A stretch of 64,000 nucleotides of DNA from Pseudomonas sp. MWU13-2100 (GCF_023242365.1 NZ_JALLIX010000015.1:62001-126000), one strand, 5' to 3'; counted from the stretch's first letter, positions 48,709-61,552 are shown. Numbers and translations are program-made. The notes: generated by a model from the sequence alone, not told the origin.

Positions 48709-50214
48709 CTAGTGCGAGGTGCCTTCGGCGAACTCGATCTTGTTGCCGACGTTGTACTTGCCCGAGGGCTTGTTCATCGGGATGCGCTTGATCTCCTTCA
48801 GGCTGTGGCTGTCATAGACGATCAAGGCGCCGTCGCTGGCCCAGATGCTCAGCAGCAGGTAACGGCCATCGTGGGTGAACTCGACGTGGGCCGCGGTCTT
48901 GCCGGGCATCGGCCGCAGGGTGTGGGCGATTTTCAGGGTTTGTTTGTCGATCAGGTGGATTGCATCGTTGTCCGGGCCGAAGAACACATCGCTCCAGGCA
49001 TACGGCGAGTTGATATGGCTGCGCATGAAGAAGCCCGGCCCGAGGGTGGGGATTTCCTTGATCAGCTTCCAGGTCTTGAGGTCGATGATGGAGATCAGCC
49101 CCTTGCTGATATTCGGCGTGGCGAACACCCAACGGCCGTTGCGTTGCCAATAGGTGCCCGAACCCAGGTGCGGCATGCCCGGCAGTGCGATCTCGGTGAC
49201 TGCCTGGCCGCTGTCGAGGTCGATCACCTGACCGCCCTCGGCCTTGCGCGAGGTGGCCAGCAACTGGCGATAGTCCGGAGAGAAGGAGAAGTCGTCGAGG
49301 TAGTCCTCGGCGTGGATCCGTCGCGGTTGCCAGTCCGGGGTGCCACGGCTGGAGAGTTCCCAGACTTCCTTGACGTCCTTGAGGGCGACGATGAAGCTGT
49401 CCCGCGGCGGTGCGGTGTACACCGCACTGACCCGCGAGGGGCTGCCGTCCTGGCCGAGCGCGGGGATATTCCTGACCAGGGACAGGTCGCGGGCGTCGAG
49501 CACGATCAGGTTGCCGGGCAGGTAGTTGCCCACCAGTACCCAGCGACCATCCTTGCTCACCGCCAGGTTGCGGGTGTTGAGTCCGGCGCGGACTTCGGCG
49601 ATCAGCTTCAGGTTGTACAGGTCGTAGAGGCTGATCCAGCCGTCGCGGGAGGCGATGTAGACAAAGCGCCCGTCCGGGGAGAACTTCGGCCCGCCATGCA
49701 CGGCGAAGTGCGAGGCGAAACGCGCCAGCACGGTAAAACGATCGCCGTCGAGAATATCGATGTGGTGATCGCCGGCTTCGACCACCACGAACAGGTTCAG
49801 CGGATCGGCGTCATGCTGGGGTGTGCTGGGCAGTTTGCCGATATCGTTGAGCACACTGTGGCTGGCGCGGATATCTTCGCTGCTCCAGCTCGGCGGGGTG
49901 GCCGGTGGGCGCTGCAGGTAGTCCGCCAGGGCATCGATCCGCGCGTCGCTGAGGACGCTGGCATAGCCAGCCATCTGGCTGGCCGGGCGACCCTTTGCAA
50001 TCACCTCGCGGACCTCCGCGGGCTTGATCCGGCTGAGGCTTTCCGGCAGCAGCGCCGGGCCGGTGGCGCCGAAACGATGGAGCCCATGGCAGCCCTGGCA
50101 CTGCGCCTGATAGTCCTGGGCGGCCTGTTCCAGTGCCGCGCCGGAGAGGGGCGCCGCCGCGCCGCCTTGAACCGCGCCGAGGCATGCCAGCGTGACCAGC
50201 AGCCGGCGCTTCAT
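48709..50214 (-). CDS. nirN: Haem d1 biosynthesis protein NirN (cytochrome cd1-like)
   Basis: A 501-residue periplasmic protein, paralogue of NirS: a signal peptide (about 1-21), a c-type haem site CQGCH (39-43) in the N-terminal domain and an eight-bladed d1-type propeller. NirN dehydrogenates dihydro-haem d1 to haem d1, the last step of cofactor synthesis. It ends the nir operon and overlaps nirE by 4 nt. Confidence 0.93.
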   Translation of the reverse strand: MKRRLLVTLACLGAVQGGAAAPLSGAALEQAAQDYQAQCQGCHGLHRFGATGPALLPESLSRIKPAEVREVIAKGRPASQMAGYASVLSDARIDALADYLQRPPATPPSWSSEDIRASHSVLNDIGKLPSTPQHDADPLNLFVVVEAGDHHIDILDGDRFTVLARFASHFAVHGGPKFSPDGRFVYIASRDGWISLYDLYNLKLIAEVRAGLNTRNLAVSKDGRWVLVGNYLPGNLIVLDARDLSLVRNIPALGQDGSPSRVSAVYTAPPRDSFIVALKDVKEVWELSSRGTPDWQPRRIHAEDYLDDFSFSPDYRQLLATSRKAEGGQVIDLDSGQAVTEIALPGMPHLGSGTYWQRNGRWVFATPNISKGLISIIDLKTWKLIKEIPTLGPGFFMRSHINSPYAWSDVFFGPDNDAIHLIDKQTLKIAHTLRPMPGKTAAHVEFTHDGRYLLLSIWASDGALIVYDSHSLKEIKRIPMNKPSGKYNVGNKIEFAEGTSH

Positions 50215-51050
50215 ACCGCCACCTTGCGATAGCGCGGGGCGAACGCTGCGCCAGCAAAGCGGGCCGGGTATTCCGGTTGTCGGCTGGCGAACAGGCCGAC
50301 CACCTCGCCGATCACCGTCAGCGTCGGCGTGCCGGCTGGGCAGGCCAGTGCCAGGCTCGGCAATTGTCGCAGGGTCCCGCGTGCGACCTGCTGGTCGGGA
50401 CGGGTGCCATTGCTGATCAAGGCCGCCGGGGTGTCGGCGGCAAGCCCGGCGTCGATCAGGCGCCGGGCAATTATCTCCAGGTTTGCCAGGCCCATGTAGA
50501 ACACCAGGGTCTGGCCGCTGTCCGCCAGGTTGCGCCAGGGCAGGCTCAGCTCATTGTCCTGTTGCAAGTGGCCGGTGATGAAACGGCAGGAACTGACCAG
50601 GTCGCGATGGGTCAGGGGGATGCCGGCGTAGGCGCTGCAACCGGCCGCGGCGGTGATGCCGGGGACCACCTGGCAATCGATACCGTGCTGCAACAGGTAG
50701 TCCAGCTCCTCGGCGCCACGGCCGAAAATGAACGGGTCGCCCCCCTTGAGGCGGACCACGCGCTGATTCGCGGCGGCCAGCTCGGCGAGCAGATGGTTGA
50801 TCTGCTCCTGGGGCAGGCTATGGTAGCCGCTGGCCTTGCCGACGTAATGGCGGGCGCAGGCCGGCGGGATCAGCGCCAGCAGTTCAGGGCTGATCAGCCG
50901 GTCATAGACCACGGCATCGGCCTGCAGCAACAGGCTCCAGGCGCGCAGGGTCAGCAGGCGCGGGTCGCCCGGGCCGGCGCCGACCAGGGCGACTTCGCCG
51001 GGGCTGAACGGGGATTGTAGCGCGGCGGGTAAAACCGGGATTGAGGGCAT
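50211..51050 (-). CDS. nirE: Uroporphyrinogen-III C-methyltransferase for haem d1 (NirE)
   Basis: A 279-residue SAM-dependent methyltransferase making precorrin-2, the entry to siroheme and haem d1. Signatures: VALVGAGPGDPRLLTLRA, VVYDRLISPELLALIP, VRLKGGDPFIFGRGAEELDY and VPGITAAAGCSAYAGIPLTH. The start at 51050 follows AAGGAAG; the longer frame to 51137 is rejected. Located between nirJ and nirN as in P. aeruginosa. Confidence 0.94.
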   Translation of the reverse strand: MPSIPVLPAALQSPFSPGEVALVGAGPGDPRLLTLRAWSLLLQADAVVYDRLISPELLALIPPACARHYVGKASGYHSLPQEQINHLLAELAAANQRVVRLKGGDPFIFGRGAEELDYLLQHGIDCQVVPGITAAAGCSAYAGIPLTHRDLVSSCRFITGHLQQDNELSLPWRNLADSGQTLVFYMGLANLEIIARRLIDAGLAADTPAALISNGTRPDQQVARGTLRQLPSLALACPAGTPTLTVIGEVVGLFASRQPEYPARFAGAAFAPRYRKVAV

Positions 51051-51121
51051 GACGGCTTCCTTGATGCTTGATCGGTTGTGGCGGCGCCATCCTGAGTCGG
51101 AGGGTGGGCCGGGCAGGCGTT

Positions 51122-52300
51122 TCAGTGCATGACGCAAGGAATGGTGGGCGGGGCCGGCAGGCCGATTTCTTCGTCACTGAGGTGGCAACCGGGGTCCTGG
51201 CCCCAGAGATCGCCCTCGGCCCAGGCGCGGGTCCGGGTATTGCCGTTGCAGATGCTCAGCCAACGGCATTCGGCGCAGCGCCCGCCAACGGCGCGGGGAT
51301 GTTCGCGCAGGCGCAGCAGCAACGGGGCGGGCTGTTCCAGCCAGAGCTGGCGAAAGGCGGTCTGGCGCACATTGCCCACCGAGTGTTGCCACCAGTAGGT
51401 GTCCGGATGGACCTCGCCGGTGTTGTCGATATTGGCGATGCCGCTGCCCGAAGCGTTGCCGCCCCAGGCGCGCAGCATCTGCTCCAGGCGCGGGTAATAC
51501 GCCGGCAGCCGGCGACCCACCCACTGCAGTAGGAGAATGGCGTCGGCATCGTTGTTGCCGCTGACAAAGTCGCTGTCGCGGCCCTGTTCGATATCCGTCC
51601 AGGCCTGTTCGAACAGCAGGCTCATGGCTTCGCGACTCATCTGTTGGCGGGCATCGAGGCGCCGGCTGCGTTTGCCGCGACCGCTGTAGTTGAGGTGCGA
51701 CAGGTAGAATTTCTGTACGTCGTACTCGCGCATCAGTGCCAGCAATGCGGGCAGTTGGGCGTGGTTCTCCTGGGTCAGGGTGGTGCGCATGCCGACCCGG
51801 ATGCCGTGTTCGCGGCAGAGCCGGATCGCCCGTAGCGAGCGGGCAAAGCTGCCCTGGCACTGGCGGAAGGCATCGTGGGTGGCTTCCAGGCCGTCGAGGC
51901 TGATGCCCACATAGTCGAATCGGGCCGAGCTGATCCGGGCGATATTGTGTTGATCGATCAGCGTGCCATTGGTGGAAAGGGCGACAAACATGCCGTGGCT
52001 CCTGGCGTGGGCACTGAGCTGGAACAGGTCCTCGCGCAGCAGCGGTTCGCCGCCGGAGAGGATCAGCACTTTCACCCCGGCGGCCTGCAGGTCGTCGATC
52101 ACCCGCAGGGCCGCCGGGGTATCCAGCTCATCGCGAAATACGCTGTCGGCCGAGGTGGCGTAGCAGTGCTTGCAGGTCAGGTTACAGCGCCTGAGCAGGT
52201 TCCAGATCACCACCGGCGCGCGCGGGCTGCCGGGTGTGGCGCTGTTCGGCGTGGGACCCTGGCCGGCGAGGGCTCGCAGGTAATGGCTGATCCTTAACAT
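51122..52300 (-). CDS. nirJ: Haem d1 biosynthesis radical-SAM protein NirJ
   Basis: A 392-residue radical-SAM enzyme that replaces two propionate side chains by oxo groups during haem d1 synthesis. The cluster site is C39, C43 and C46 (RRCNLTCKHCYA); GGEPLLREDL and the TIM-barrel core follow, and the C-terminal extension has a SPASM-like cysteine set (CAECRWLSICNG ... DPGC). Length is normal. Confidence 0.94.
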   Translation of the reverse strand: MLRISHYLRALAGQGPTPNSATPGSPRAPVVIWNLLRRCNLTCKHCYATSADSVFRDELDTPAALRVIDDLQAAGVKVLILSGGEPLLREDLFQLSAHARSHGMFVALSTNGTLIDQHNIARISSARFDYVGISLDGLEATHDAFRQCQGSFARSLRAIRLCREHGIRVGMRTTLTQENHAQLPALLALMREYDVQKFYLSHLNYSGRGKRSRRLDARQQMSREAMSLLFEQAWTDIEQGRDSDFVSGNNDADAILLLQWVGRRLPAYYPRLEQMLRAWGGNASGSGIANIDNTGEVHPDTYWWQHSVGNVRQTAFRQLWLEQPAPLLLRLREHPRAVGGRCAECRWLSICNGNTRTRAWAEGDLWGQDPGCHLSDEEIGLPAPPTIPCVMH

Positions 52301-52326
52301 GTCGCTCTCCTTGTAATGGCCTGTGC

Positions 52327-52830
52327 TCAGCGCTGGGCGGGGGACAGGCGCAAACCGGTCTTTTTCAGGATGCGGCTGCTCACCAGCATCGCGTCGGCGG
52401 CACTGGCATCACCGAGCAAGTCGCGAAGCTGTTCGCGGTAGCCATTCATTTCCTTGGCGCTGCGGCCATGGACCATCGCGAACAGGTTGTAGCGCCAGGC
52501 GCTTCGGCGTGGCCGGCGATAGCAGTGGCTGACGAAAGGCTGGGCACCGATCAGCGCGCCGAGACGCGGCATCTCGGCGTCCCGTACATCCCAGACGGTC
52601 ATGCCGTTGAAGCGATAGCCCAGGCGATAGTGGTTGGGCACCGCGGCAATACGGCGGATCGCGCCCTCGGCCTGCAAGCGCTTGAGCAGGTCCAGGGTTG
52701 ACTCGACGCTCAACTGCAACTGTTCGGCGAGCCAGGCCCAAGGGTCGTCGAGCAAGGGCAGGCCGGCCTGGGTCAGTTCGATCAGGCGTCGGGTCAAGTG
52801 GTCTTCAGACGGGGAAATACAGACCGACAT
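52327..52830 (-). CDS. nirH: Siroheme decarboxylase subunit NirH
   Basis: A 167-residue AsnC/Lrp-type protein acting as one of the NirD-L-G-H subunits that decarboxylate siroheme to 12,18-didecarboxysiroheme. HTH-like N-terminus (LIELTQAGLPLLDDPWAWLA) and the conserved HCYRRPRRSAWRYNLFAMVH with the active-site histidines. The start at 52830 follows GGAG and lies 26 nt inside the end of nirG. Confidence 0.92.
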   Translation of the reverse strand: MSVCISPSEDHLTRRLIELTQAGLPLLDDPWAWLAEQLQLSVESTLDLLKRLQAEGAIRRIAAVPNHYRLGYRFNGMTVWDVRDAEMPRLGALIGAQPFVSHCYRRPRRSAWRYNLFAMVHGRSAKEMNGYREQLRDLLGDASAADAMLVSSRILKKTGLRLSPAQR

Positions 52831-53249
52831 GGTAGGTCTCCTCTTTGGGCAGGTTGAGCGGTACCAGGCCGGTCTGCTGTTCGATGCGCTGTAGCGCCTC
52901 GTCCAGACCTTGTGCGCTGGCGCAGCCGAGCACGAACCACATGTTCCAGGCGTGTTCGCGGCGGTAGTTGTGCGCCACTTCGGGCATGCCCCGGAGCAGT
53001 TCGGCGACCGCCTCGAAACGTGCCTCGGGGACCGTCAGCGCGGCCAGGGTGAAGGCGCCGCCGAGCCGTTCGATGTCGAACATCGGGCCGAAGCGGGTGA
53101 GGCTGCCGTTCTCCAGCAGTTGTTGCAGGCGTTGGCGCAGCTCATGGCTGCTGCTGTGCAGTTCGTCGGCCAGTTCGCGCCAGGGATCGCGCACCAGCGG
53201 CAGGCCCAGTTGCAGGCGGTTGATCAGGCGTCGGTCGAGTTCATCCATG
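52805..53249 (-). CDS. nirG: Siroheme decarboxylase subunit NirG
   Basis: A 147-residue paralogue of NirH/L/D in the same complex. It opens [20 protein letters not shown] and has the conserved [20 protein letters not shown] segment in place of HCYxRPR, as in the NirD/G branch. The start at 53249 was chosen to match family N-termini; it overlaps nirL by 9 nt. Confidence 0.92.
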
Positions 53250-53756
53250 GGCCGCGGCTCCGCCTGACGCGGGCGCAAAGCGTGCGCCGCATTGTTTGAA
53301 GGCCTGGGTGCTGAAGAGGATCTGATGTGGCAGGTCGCTCAGCAGATGTTGCTCCAGCAACGCCTGGATCTGCGCCTCGACCCGCTCGCGCTGGCGTCCG
53401 TGAATCATGCAGAACAGGTTGTAGCGCCACTGCGGCAGGCGTCGCGGGCGCTGATAGCAAAGACTGATACCGGCGGCCCGGCCGAGGCGTTGACCGACCT
53501 CGTCGACCAGCGCATCCGGGATGTCCAGCACCAGCATGGCGTTGGCGTCGAAGCCCAGGGCCCGGTGGTTGAGTACCAGACCGATGCGGCGGAACAGCTG
53601 TTGCTCCTGCCATTGGTGCATTTGTGCGAGCACCTGGCGTTCATCGGCGCCGATCTGTTGCGCCAGGGCCAGGTACGGCCGTGGCAGCAAGGGCAGGCCG
53701 AGTTCCAGTTGCCGTCGCAGGGCCAGGGCCTGCGCGGCCGCGAGCGGCGGCTTCAT
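53241..53756 (-). CDS. nirL: Siroheme decarboxylase subunit NirL
   Basis: A 171-residue subunit of the NirH/L branch: LEQ-like HTH region [20 protein letters not shown] and [20 protein letters not shown]. The start at 53756 gives an ATGA overlap with nirD, so NirD and NirL are probably translated at matched levels for their known heterodimer. Confidence 0.92.
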   Translation of the reverse strand: MKPPLAAAQALALRRQLELGLPLLPRPYLALAQQIGADERQVLAQMHQWQEQQLFRRIGLVLNHRALGFDANAMLVLDIPDALVDEVGQRLGRAAGISLCYQRPRRLPQWRYNLFCMIHGRQRERVEAQIQALLEQHLLSDLPHQILFSTQAFKQCGARFAPASGGAAAHG

Positions 53757-54211
53757 GGCGTGTCTCCCAGGGCAAAACCCAGGTCGATGCGATAGGCGCT
53801 CAGCATCGGCAGGTCCAGCGGGATGAGGCCGGTGTCGTCCCGCAGTTCGTCGAGAATGCGTTGCAGGTGCTGGCGATCCGGGCCGGTCAGGACGAACCAC
53901 AGGTTGTAGTGATGTTCCCGGGCATAGTTGTGATTGACCTCGGGGTAGCGGTTGATCCGTTCGGCCACCTGTTGCAGGCGTTCGACGGGCACGGCCAGGG
54001 CGGCGAGGGTGCTGGCGCCGGCGCGGCTATGCTCGAACACCGGGCCGATCCGCGACAGGCTGCCGGCCTGTGCCATCCGTTGCAGGCAGGCGAGCACCTG
54101 GTCCTGGCTGCAATCCAGCGCTTCGGCCATCTGCCGATAGGGTTCGGCGCCGATCGGCATGCCGTGCTGGAAGTGTTCGATCAGGCGCTGCTGGAGGGTA
54201 TCGGCGATCAT
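53753..54211 (-). CDS. nirD: Siroheme decarboxylase subunit NirD
   Basis: A 152-residue subunit of the NirD/G branch: [20 protein letters not shown] and [20 protein letters not shown]. NirD and NirL are the catalytic pair in related systems. It starts one base after the nirF stop codon. Confidence 0.92.
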   Translation of the reverse strand: MIADTLQQRLIEHFQHGMPIGAEPYRQMAEALDCSQDQVLACLQRMAQAGSLSRIGPVFEHSRAGASTLAALAVPVERLQQVAERINRYPEVNHNYAREHHYNLWFVLTGPDRQHLQRILDELRDDTGLIPLDLPMLSAYRIDLGFALGDTP

Positions 54212-54212
54212 C

Positions 54213-55391
54213 TCAATACCCCGTCTTTTGCGCGCGGCTGCTGAAGAAAATGCCGCTCGGCTTGCTCGCCGGCAGGCTGCCCAGCTGTTTCAGGCTGTAG
54301 GGGTCCCAGATTTGCACCTGGTCGCCGTCGCGCACGGACAGCCAGAGTTGATCGCCGCGGGCGGTGAACTCCATATGCAACACCGCCGGCCCCGGGCGCA
54401 GATCGGCGAGCAGCGCGTGGGTCTCGCTGTCGATGACTTGCACCCGGTCGTTGTCCGGGTAGGCGAAGTTGACCCATAGCTGCCGGCCATCCGGGCGCGA
54501 GGTGACGAATACCGGCTGGCCGGCAACCTTGATCGCATCGGTCTGCTGCCAGTTGCGCGTGTCCATCACCAGCACCTGGTGCTGACCGACCGCGGGAACG
54601 AACGCCTGGTTATTGGCCACGGCCCAGCCTTTGAGGTGGGGCATCTTGTACACCGGCAGTTTCGCCTGGCCGTGAGCGTAGTCGCCGAGTATTCGGCGCA
54701 CTCCACGCTCGGGATACCAGAGATCGAGCTGGGCCATGCCGTCCTCGCCGAACAGCCCGGCGATGTAGTAGCGCCCGTCGCCGGTGATCAGCGCATCGTA
54801 GGGTTGTTTGCCGATACCGCTGAAGCGGGTTATCCGTGGCGTCAGGCCCTGGCTGAAGTCGGCGCTCCAGATCTCGCCGGTATCGAACAGACTGAACACG
54901 AAACGTTGCCCGGGGGCATCCACCAGCCCGACCACCCGCGAGCGCTTGACCCCGTCAGGCAGCAGGGTGGCGGGAATATCCGCGACCTGTTGCAGGGTCA
55001 CGGCGTCGAACACCTTGACGCCGCCGGGCACGTAGTTGGACACCGCGACCAGCTTGCCATCCTGGCTGATGGCGCCGCTGATGCTGTTGTTGGCCTGGAG
55101 CACCCGCCGATCGATGCGTTGGCCCAGCAGGTCGACTTTGCTCAGGCCACCATCGCGGCCGAACACATAGGCGTAGCGCTGGTCGTGGGAGAACACCACC
55201 GAGGCATGCGACAAGTCGCCGAAACCCTCGATTCGGGCCAGCGCGGTCTTGCCGTCGCTTTCGATGATTTGCACGCTGCCGGAGGCGCGCTCCACCACCA
55301 GCCCCAGATCGCCGCTGCCGCGCAACGGCGCCTGGACACAGGCGGACAACGACAGGCCAAGTGCTGTCGACAGCAGGAATGAACGGATCAT
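54213..55391 (-). CDS. nirF: Haem d1 biosynthesis protein NirF
   Basis: A 392-residue periplasmic propeller protein related to the d1 domain of NirS/NirN but without a c-haem domain. It binds dihydro-haem d1 late in cofactor assembly. The N-terminus has a lipobox (LSAC, cysteine 18), as expected for the NirF lipoprotein. It overlaps nirC by ATGA. Confidence 0.93.
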   Translation of the reverse strand: MIRSFLLSTALGLSLSACVQAPLRGSGDLGLVVERASGSVQIIESDGKTALARIEGFGDLSHASVVFSHDQRYAYVFGRDGGLSKVDLLGQRIDRRVLQANNSISGAISQDGKLVAVSNYVPGGVKVFDAVTLQQVADIPATLLPDGVKRSRVVGLVDAPGQRFVFSLFDTGEIWSADFSQGLTPRITRFSGIGKQPYDALITGDGRYYIAGLFGEDGMAQLDLWYPERGVRRILGDYAHGQAKLPVYKMPHLKGWAVANNQAFVPAVGQHQVLVMDTRNWQQTDAIKVAGQPVFVTSRPDGRQLWVNFAYPDNDRVQVIDSETHALLADLRPGPAVLHMEFTARGDQLWLSVRDGDQVQIWDPYSLKQLGSLPASKPSGIFFSSRAQKTGY

Positions 55392-55714
55392 GGTGCGGGG
55401 TATCCTTGCAGTAGCAGGTCGACCAGCCAGCGAATGTCGCCGGGACTGAGCAGAGGCCCCCAGCCGGGCATGGCAGTGCCGGGCCGGCCGAGGGTCACGG
55501 TGGCAATCAGGTTGTCGCGGGATTTACCGGCCAGGGCCGCGCGGGTCAGTTCGGGACCGAGCCCGCCGGTCATGTGCAGCCCGTGGCAGGCGCCGCAGTC
55601 CTGGGCCAGGAGATTGTCCAGTTGTGCCTGGCGGCGGGCATCGGGCGCCGCCAGCGCGGTGCCCTGGAGCAGCAGGAGAAGGACAGTCATCAGCGCGTAT
55701 CGACAAGCTTTCAT
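55388..55714 (-). CDS. nirC: Cytochrome c55x, NirC
   Basis: A 108-residue periplasmic monohaem cytochrome c: signal peptide to ALAA (about 22), CGACH (40-44) and a methionine ligand in AMPGWG. NirC can pass electrons to cd1 nitrite reductase and is needed for haem d1 maturation in some species. Spaced 16 nt from nirM. Confidence 0.92.
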   Translation of the reverse strand: MKACRYALMTVLLLLLQGTALAAPDARRQAQLDNLLAQDCGACHGLHMTGGLGPELTRAALAGKSRDNLIATVTLGRPGTAMPGWGPLLSPGDIRWLVDLLLQGYPAP

Positions 55715-55730
55715 GATGCCCTCCCTGGGC

Positions 55731-56045
55731 TTATTTGAGACTCAGGACCCACGTCGCCAGCTGCCTGGCTTCGTCGTCGCTGACCGGATTGGCCGGCATC
55801 GGTATCGGTCCCCAGTTGCCCTGCGTGCCGTTCTTGATATGGCTGGCCAGGGTCTCCACGGCGCCGTTGACGCCGGCATTCTTGGCGGCCACGTCCTTGA
55901 GCGCCGGCCCCACCAGCTTGCTGTCGACGGCGTGGCAGGCGGTGCAGGGTTTGCTCTTGAACAGCTCCGGCGCGTCCTGGGCCTGCAGCGGTTGCAGGCT
56001 CAGCGCGGCGCCCAGGGCGACGAGTGACAGCAGGATATTTTTCAT
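55731..56045 (-). CDS. nirM: Cytochrome c551, NirM
   Basis: A 104-residue periplasmic cytochrome c551, the usual electron donor to NirS: signal peptide to QAQ (about 22), CTACH (34-38), the axial methionine in PIPMPANPV and C-terminal ATWVLSLK. The start at 56045 follows AAGGAG. It lies 24 nt after nirS. Confidence 0.95.
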   Translation of the reverse strand: MKNILLSLVALGAALSLQPLQAQDAPELFKSKPCTACHAVDSKLVGPALKDVAAKNAGVNGAVETLASHIKNGTQGNWGPIPMPANPVSDDEARQLATWVLSLK

Positions 56046-56069
56046 CACGGCTCCTTGCGTTGATGGCAC

Positions 56070-57824
<1,755 letters not shown>

Positions 57825-57856
57825 TCAAGGCTATGCCCGGGCAGGGCGATGTTCGC

Positions 57857-57870
57857 TTGACGGCGATCAA
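57857..57870. promoter_or_regulatory. Dnr/Anr box in the nirS-nirQ divergent promoter
   Basis: TTGACGGCGATCAA, one mismatch from TTGAT-N4-ATCAA, in the 200-bp gap between nirS and nirQ. In P. aeruginosa one Dnr-dependent site serves both directions; the same is expected here. Confidence 0.8.
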
Positions 57871-57952
57871 GATTGCCGGCCAGGTCACTTGCCAGGTTGT
57901 CGCAGGGCGCCTTAGCGTGGGCCTTGAACCCGCTGTCGAATCAGGTAACCCC

Positions 57953-58744
57953 ATGGACCCCAGGCATGCTTGCGAACCCTTCTATCAACCGCTGAACAAT
58001 GAGCAGGCGCTGTTCGAACAGGCCTGGCGGCATGGCCTGCCGGTGCTGATCAAGGGCCCCACGGGCTGCGGCAAGACGCGCTTCGTCCAGCACATGGCGC
58101 ACCAGCTGAAACTGCCGCTGCACACCGTGGCCTGCCATGATGACCTGAGCGCCGCCGACCTGATCGGCCGCCATCTGATCGGCGCCCAGGGCACCTGGTG
58201 GCAGGATGGGCCGTTGACTCGGGCGGTGCGCGAAGGCGGAATCTGCTACCTCGACGAAGTGGTCGAGGCCCGCCAGGACACTGTGGTGGTCTTGCATCCG
58301 CTGGCCGATGGCCGCCGCGAGCTGTTTCTCGAACGCACCGGGGAAGTCCTGCAGGCACCGCCATCCTTTATGTTGGTGGTGTCCTATAACCCGGGGTACC
58401 AGAACCTGCTCAAGGGCATGAAACCGAGCACCCGCCAGCGTTTCGTGGCGATGCGTTTCGACTATCCGCCGCCGGCCGAGGAAGAACGTATTGTGCGGCG
58501 TGAGGCGCAGGTCGACGGCGCCCTGGCCAGCCAGGTGGTCCGACTCGGGCAGGCCCTGCGCCGGCTGGAACAGCATGACCTGGAAGAGGTGGCCTCGACC
58601 CGCCTGCTGATTTTCACCGCGCGCATGATCGGCGCCGGCATGAGCCCGCGCGAGGCCTGCCTGGCCTGCCTGGCCGAGCCGCTGAGCGATGACCCGGTGA
58701 CGGTGGCCGCGTTGATGGACGTGGTCGATGTCCATTTCGCTTGA
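57953..58744 (+). CDS. nirQ: MoxR-type AAA+ ATPase NirQ (denitrification activator/assembly)
   Basis: A 263-residue AAA+ protein of the MoxR/NorQ group that, with the VWA protein NorD, matures or activates NO reductase. Walker A GPTGCGKTRF, Walker B GGICYLDEVVEARQD and sensor region VVSYNPGYQNLLKGMKPSTR. The start at 57953 was chosen to match family length; the longer frame to 57782 contains the Dnr box and is rejected. Its end overlaps nirO by 17 nt. Confidence 0.94.
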   Translation: MDPRHACEPFYQPLNNEQALFEQAWRHGLPVLIKGPTGCGKTRFVQHMAHQLKLPLHTVACHDDLSAADLIGRHLIGAQGTWWQDGPLTRAVREGGICYLDEVVEARQDTVVVLHPLADGRRELFLERTGEVLQAPPSFMLVVSYNPGYQNLLKGMKPSTRQRFVAMRFDYPPPAEEERIVRREAQVDGALASQVVRLGQALRRLEQHDLEEVASTRLLIFTARMIGAGMSPREACLACLAEPLSDDPVTVAALMDVVDVHFA

Positions 58745-59315
58745 GCTCACCGCTCCCCCGCGTCGCCACTTGCCGGGGGATCTGGCGATGTGGTTTTTCA
58801 TCCTCGCCGAGCTCTCGGTATTCGCCGTGCTGATCCTGGCATTTGCCGTGACCCAGCTGCTCAAGCCCCAATTGTTCGCCGCCGGCCGCCAACTGCTCGA
58901 TACCTCCACCGGGCTGGCGATGACCCTGAGCCTGCTCAGCGCCGGGTTGTGCGCGGCGCTGGCGCAGGAGCGGGTCCGGCAAGCACGGCCGCGCCAGGCG
59001 GCGCTCCTGCTGTTGGCGGCGTTGCTCGTCGCCAGTGTCTACCTGCTGCTCAAGCTCGGCGAGTACCGGCATCTGCTGGATTTGGGGCTGGGCCTTGAGC
59101 ACAACACCTTCTTCACCCTGTACTGGATCCTCAGCGGCTTTCATTTCCTCCATGTGCTGCTCGGCATGCTGATTCTCGGCTGGCTGGCGGAAGGTTGCCG
59201 ACGCGGCCGGTATGACGCCGAGAGGTGCAGCGGATTCGAATCCGGGGTGCTGTATTGGCACATGGTCGATCTGGTCTGGGTCCTGCTGTTTCCGCTGGTC
59301 TACGTTCTGGATTGA
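58728..59315 (+). CDS. nirO: Cytochrome oxidase subunit III-like protein NirO
   Basis: A 195-residue inner-membrane protein with five helices in the COX3 pattern (GDLAMWFFILAELSVFAVLI, NTFFTLYWILSGFHFLHVLL, YWHMVDLVWVLLFPLVYV). Known as NirO/NorE in denitrifiers, it improves NO reductase activity but is not a catalytic subunit. It overlaps nirQ at its start. Confidence 0.9.
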   Translation: MSISLELTAPPRRHLPGDLAMWFFILAELSVFAVLILAFAVTQLLKPQLFAAGRQLLDTSTGLAMTLSLLSAGLCAALAQERVRQARPRQAALLLLAALLVASVYLLLKLGEYRHLLDLGLGLEHNTFFTLYWILSGFHFLHVLLGMLILGWLAEGCRRGRYDAERCSGFESGVLYWHMVDLVWVLLFPLVYVLD

Positions 59316-59325
59316 CGAGGTGCGC

Positions 59326-59583
59326 ATGTCCGCTCGCAGTTTTTTGCTGATCTGTTGGGCGGCCCTGGCCACCTTGAGCCTGGGCACCCTGCTGCTGGCA
59401 CAGGGGCTGCTGCGCTGGCCGCTGAGCCTGCTCGTGCTGTTGCTGGCGGTGGCCAAGGCCTGGCTGATCACCGAGGGTTTCATGGAATTGCGCCATGCGC
59501 CGCGACTCTGGCGCCGCCTGCTGCTGGGCTGGCCCCTGGTGCTGGCGCTGCTACTGGGCTTGGGCTTGGGCCTGCGCGGCTAA
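59326..59583 (+). CDS. nirP: Small membrane protein NirP (NorF-like)
   Basis: An 85-residue protein with two to three helices (LICWAALATLSLGTLLLAQG and LSLLVLLLAVAKAWLITEGF) in the cytochrome oxidase subunit IV-like/NorF pattern. It sits between nirO and norC as in P. aeruginosa. GAGG lies just ahead of the ATG at 59326. Confidence 0.88.
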   Translation: MSARSFLLICWAALATLSLGTLLLAQGLLRWPLSLLVLLLAVAKAWLITEGFMELRHAPRLWRRLLLGWPLVLALLLGLGLGLRG

Positions 59584-59609
59584 TACCCGAGTAAAACCAT
59601 TGGAGATTC

Positions 59610-59623
59610 TTGATCGCCATCAA
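59610..59623 (+). promoter_or_regulatory. Perfect Dnr/Anr box upstream of norC
   Basis: TTGATCGCCATCAA, an exact TTGAT-N4-ATCAA, 58-71 nt upstream of the norC start, the usual place for NO-dependent activation of norCB by Dnr. Confidence 0.88.
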
Positions 59624-59680
59624 GCTGTTTTCACCCCCCCGCTTCCTAGAATGGACAGGCCAAGCAAAGAGGAAGCGACC

Positions 59681-60121
59681 ATGTCAGAGACCTTCACCAA
59701 GGGCATGGCCAGGAATATCTATTTCGGGGGAAGCGTGTTCTTTTTCCTGATATTCCTGGCCTTGACCTATCACTCGGAGCAGACCTTTCCCGCTCGCAGC
59801 AATGAAGCGCAATTAAGCGACTCGGTGCTGCGCGGCAAGTTGGTCTGGGAGCAAAACAACTGTGTCGGTTGCCACACGCTGCTGGGGGAGGGCGCCTATT
59901 TCGCGCCGGAACTGGGCAACGTGTTCCAGCGCCGCGGCGGCGAGGCGGGCTTCAAGCCCTTCCTGCAGGCCTGGATGAAAATGCAACCCCTGGGAGTACC
60001 CGGGCGCCGGGCGATGCCGCAATTCAACCTGAGTACGCAGGAAGTCGACGACATCGCCGAGTTCCTCAAGTGGAGCTCGAAAATCAATACCAATGGCTGG
60101 CCGCCAAACAAGGAGGGCTAA
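59681..60121 (+). CDS. norC: Nitric oxide reductase cytochrome c subunit
   Basis: A 146-residue membrane-anchored cytochrome c: one N-terminal helix (GGSVFFFLIFLALTY), then CVGCH (61-65) and the methionine ligand in RAMPQFN. It feeds electrons to NorB. The start at 59681 follows AAAGAGGAAG; a longer in-frame extension to 59495 overlaps nirP and is rejected. Confidence 0.96.
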   Translation: MSETFTKGMARNIYFGGSVFFFLIFLALTYHSEQTFPARSNEAQLSDSVLRGKLVWEQNNCVGCHTLLGEGAYFAPELGNVFQRRGGEAGFKPFLQAWMKMQPLGVPGRRAMPQFNLSTQEVDDIAEFLKWSSKINTNGWPPNKEG

Positions 60122-61552
<1,431 letters not shown>
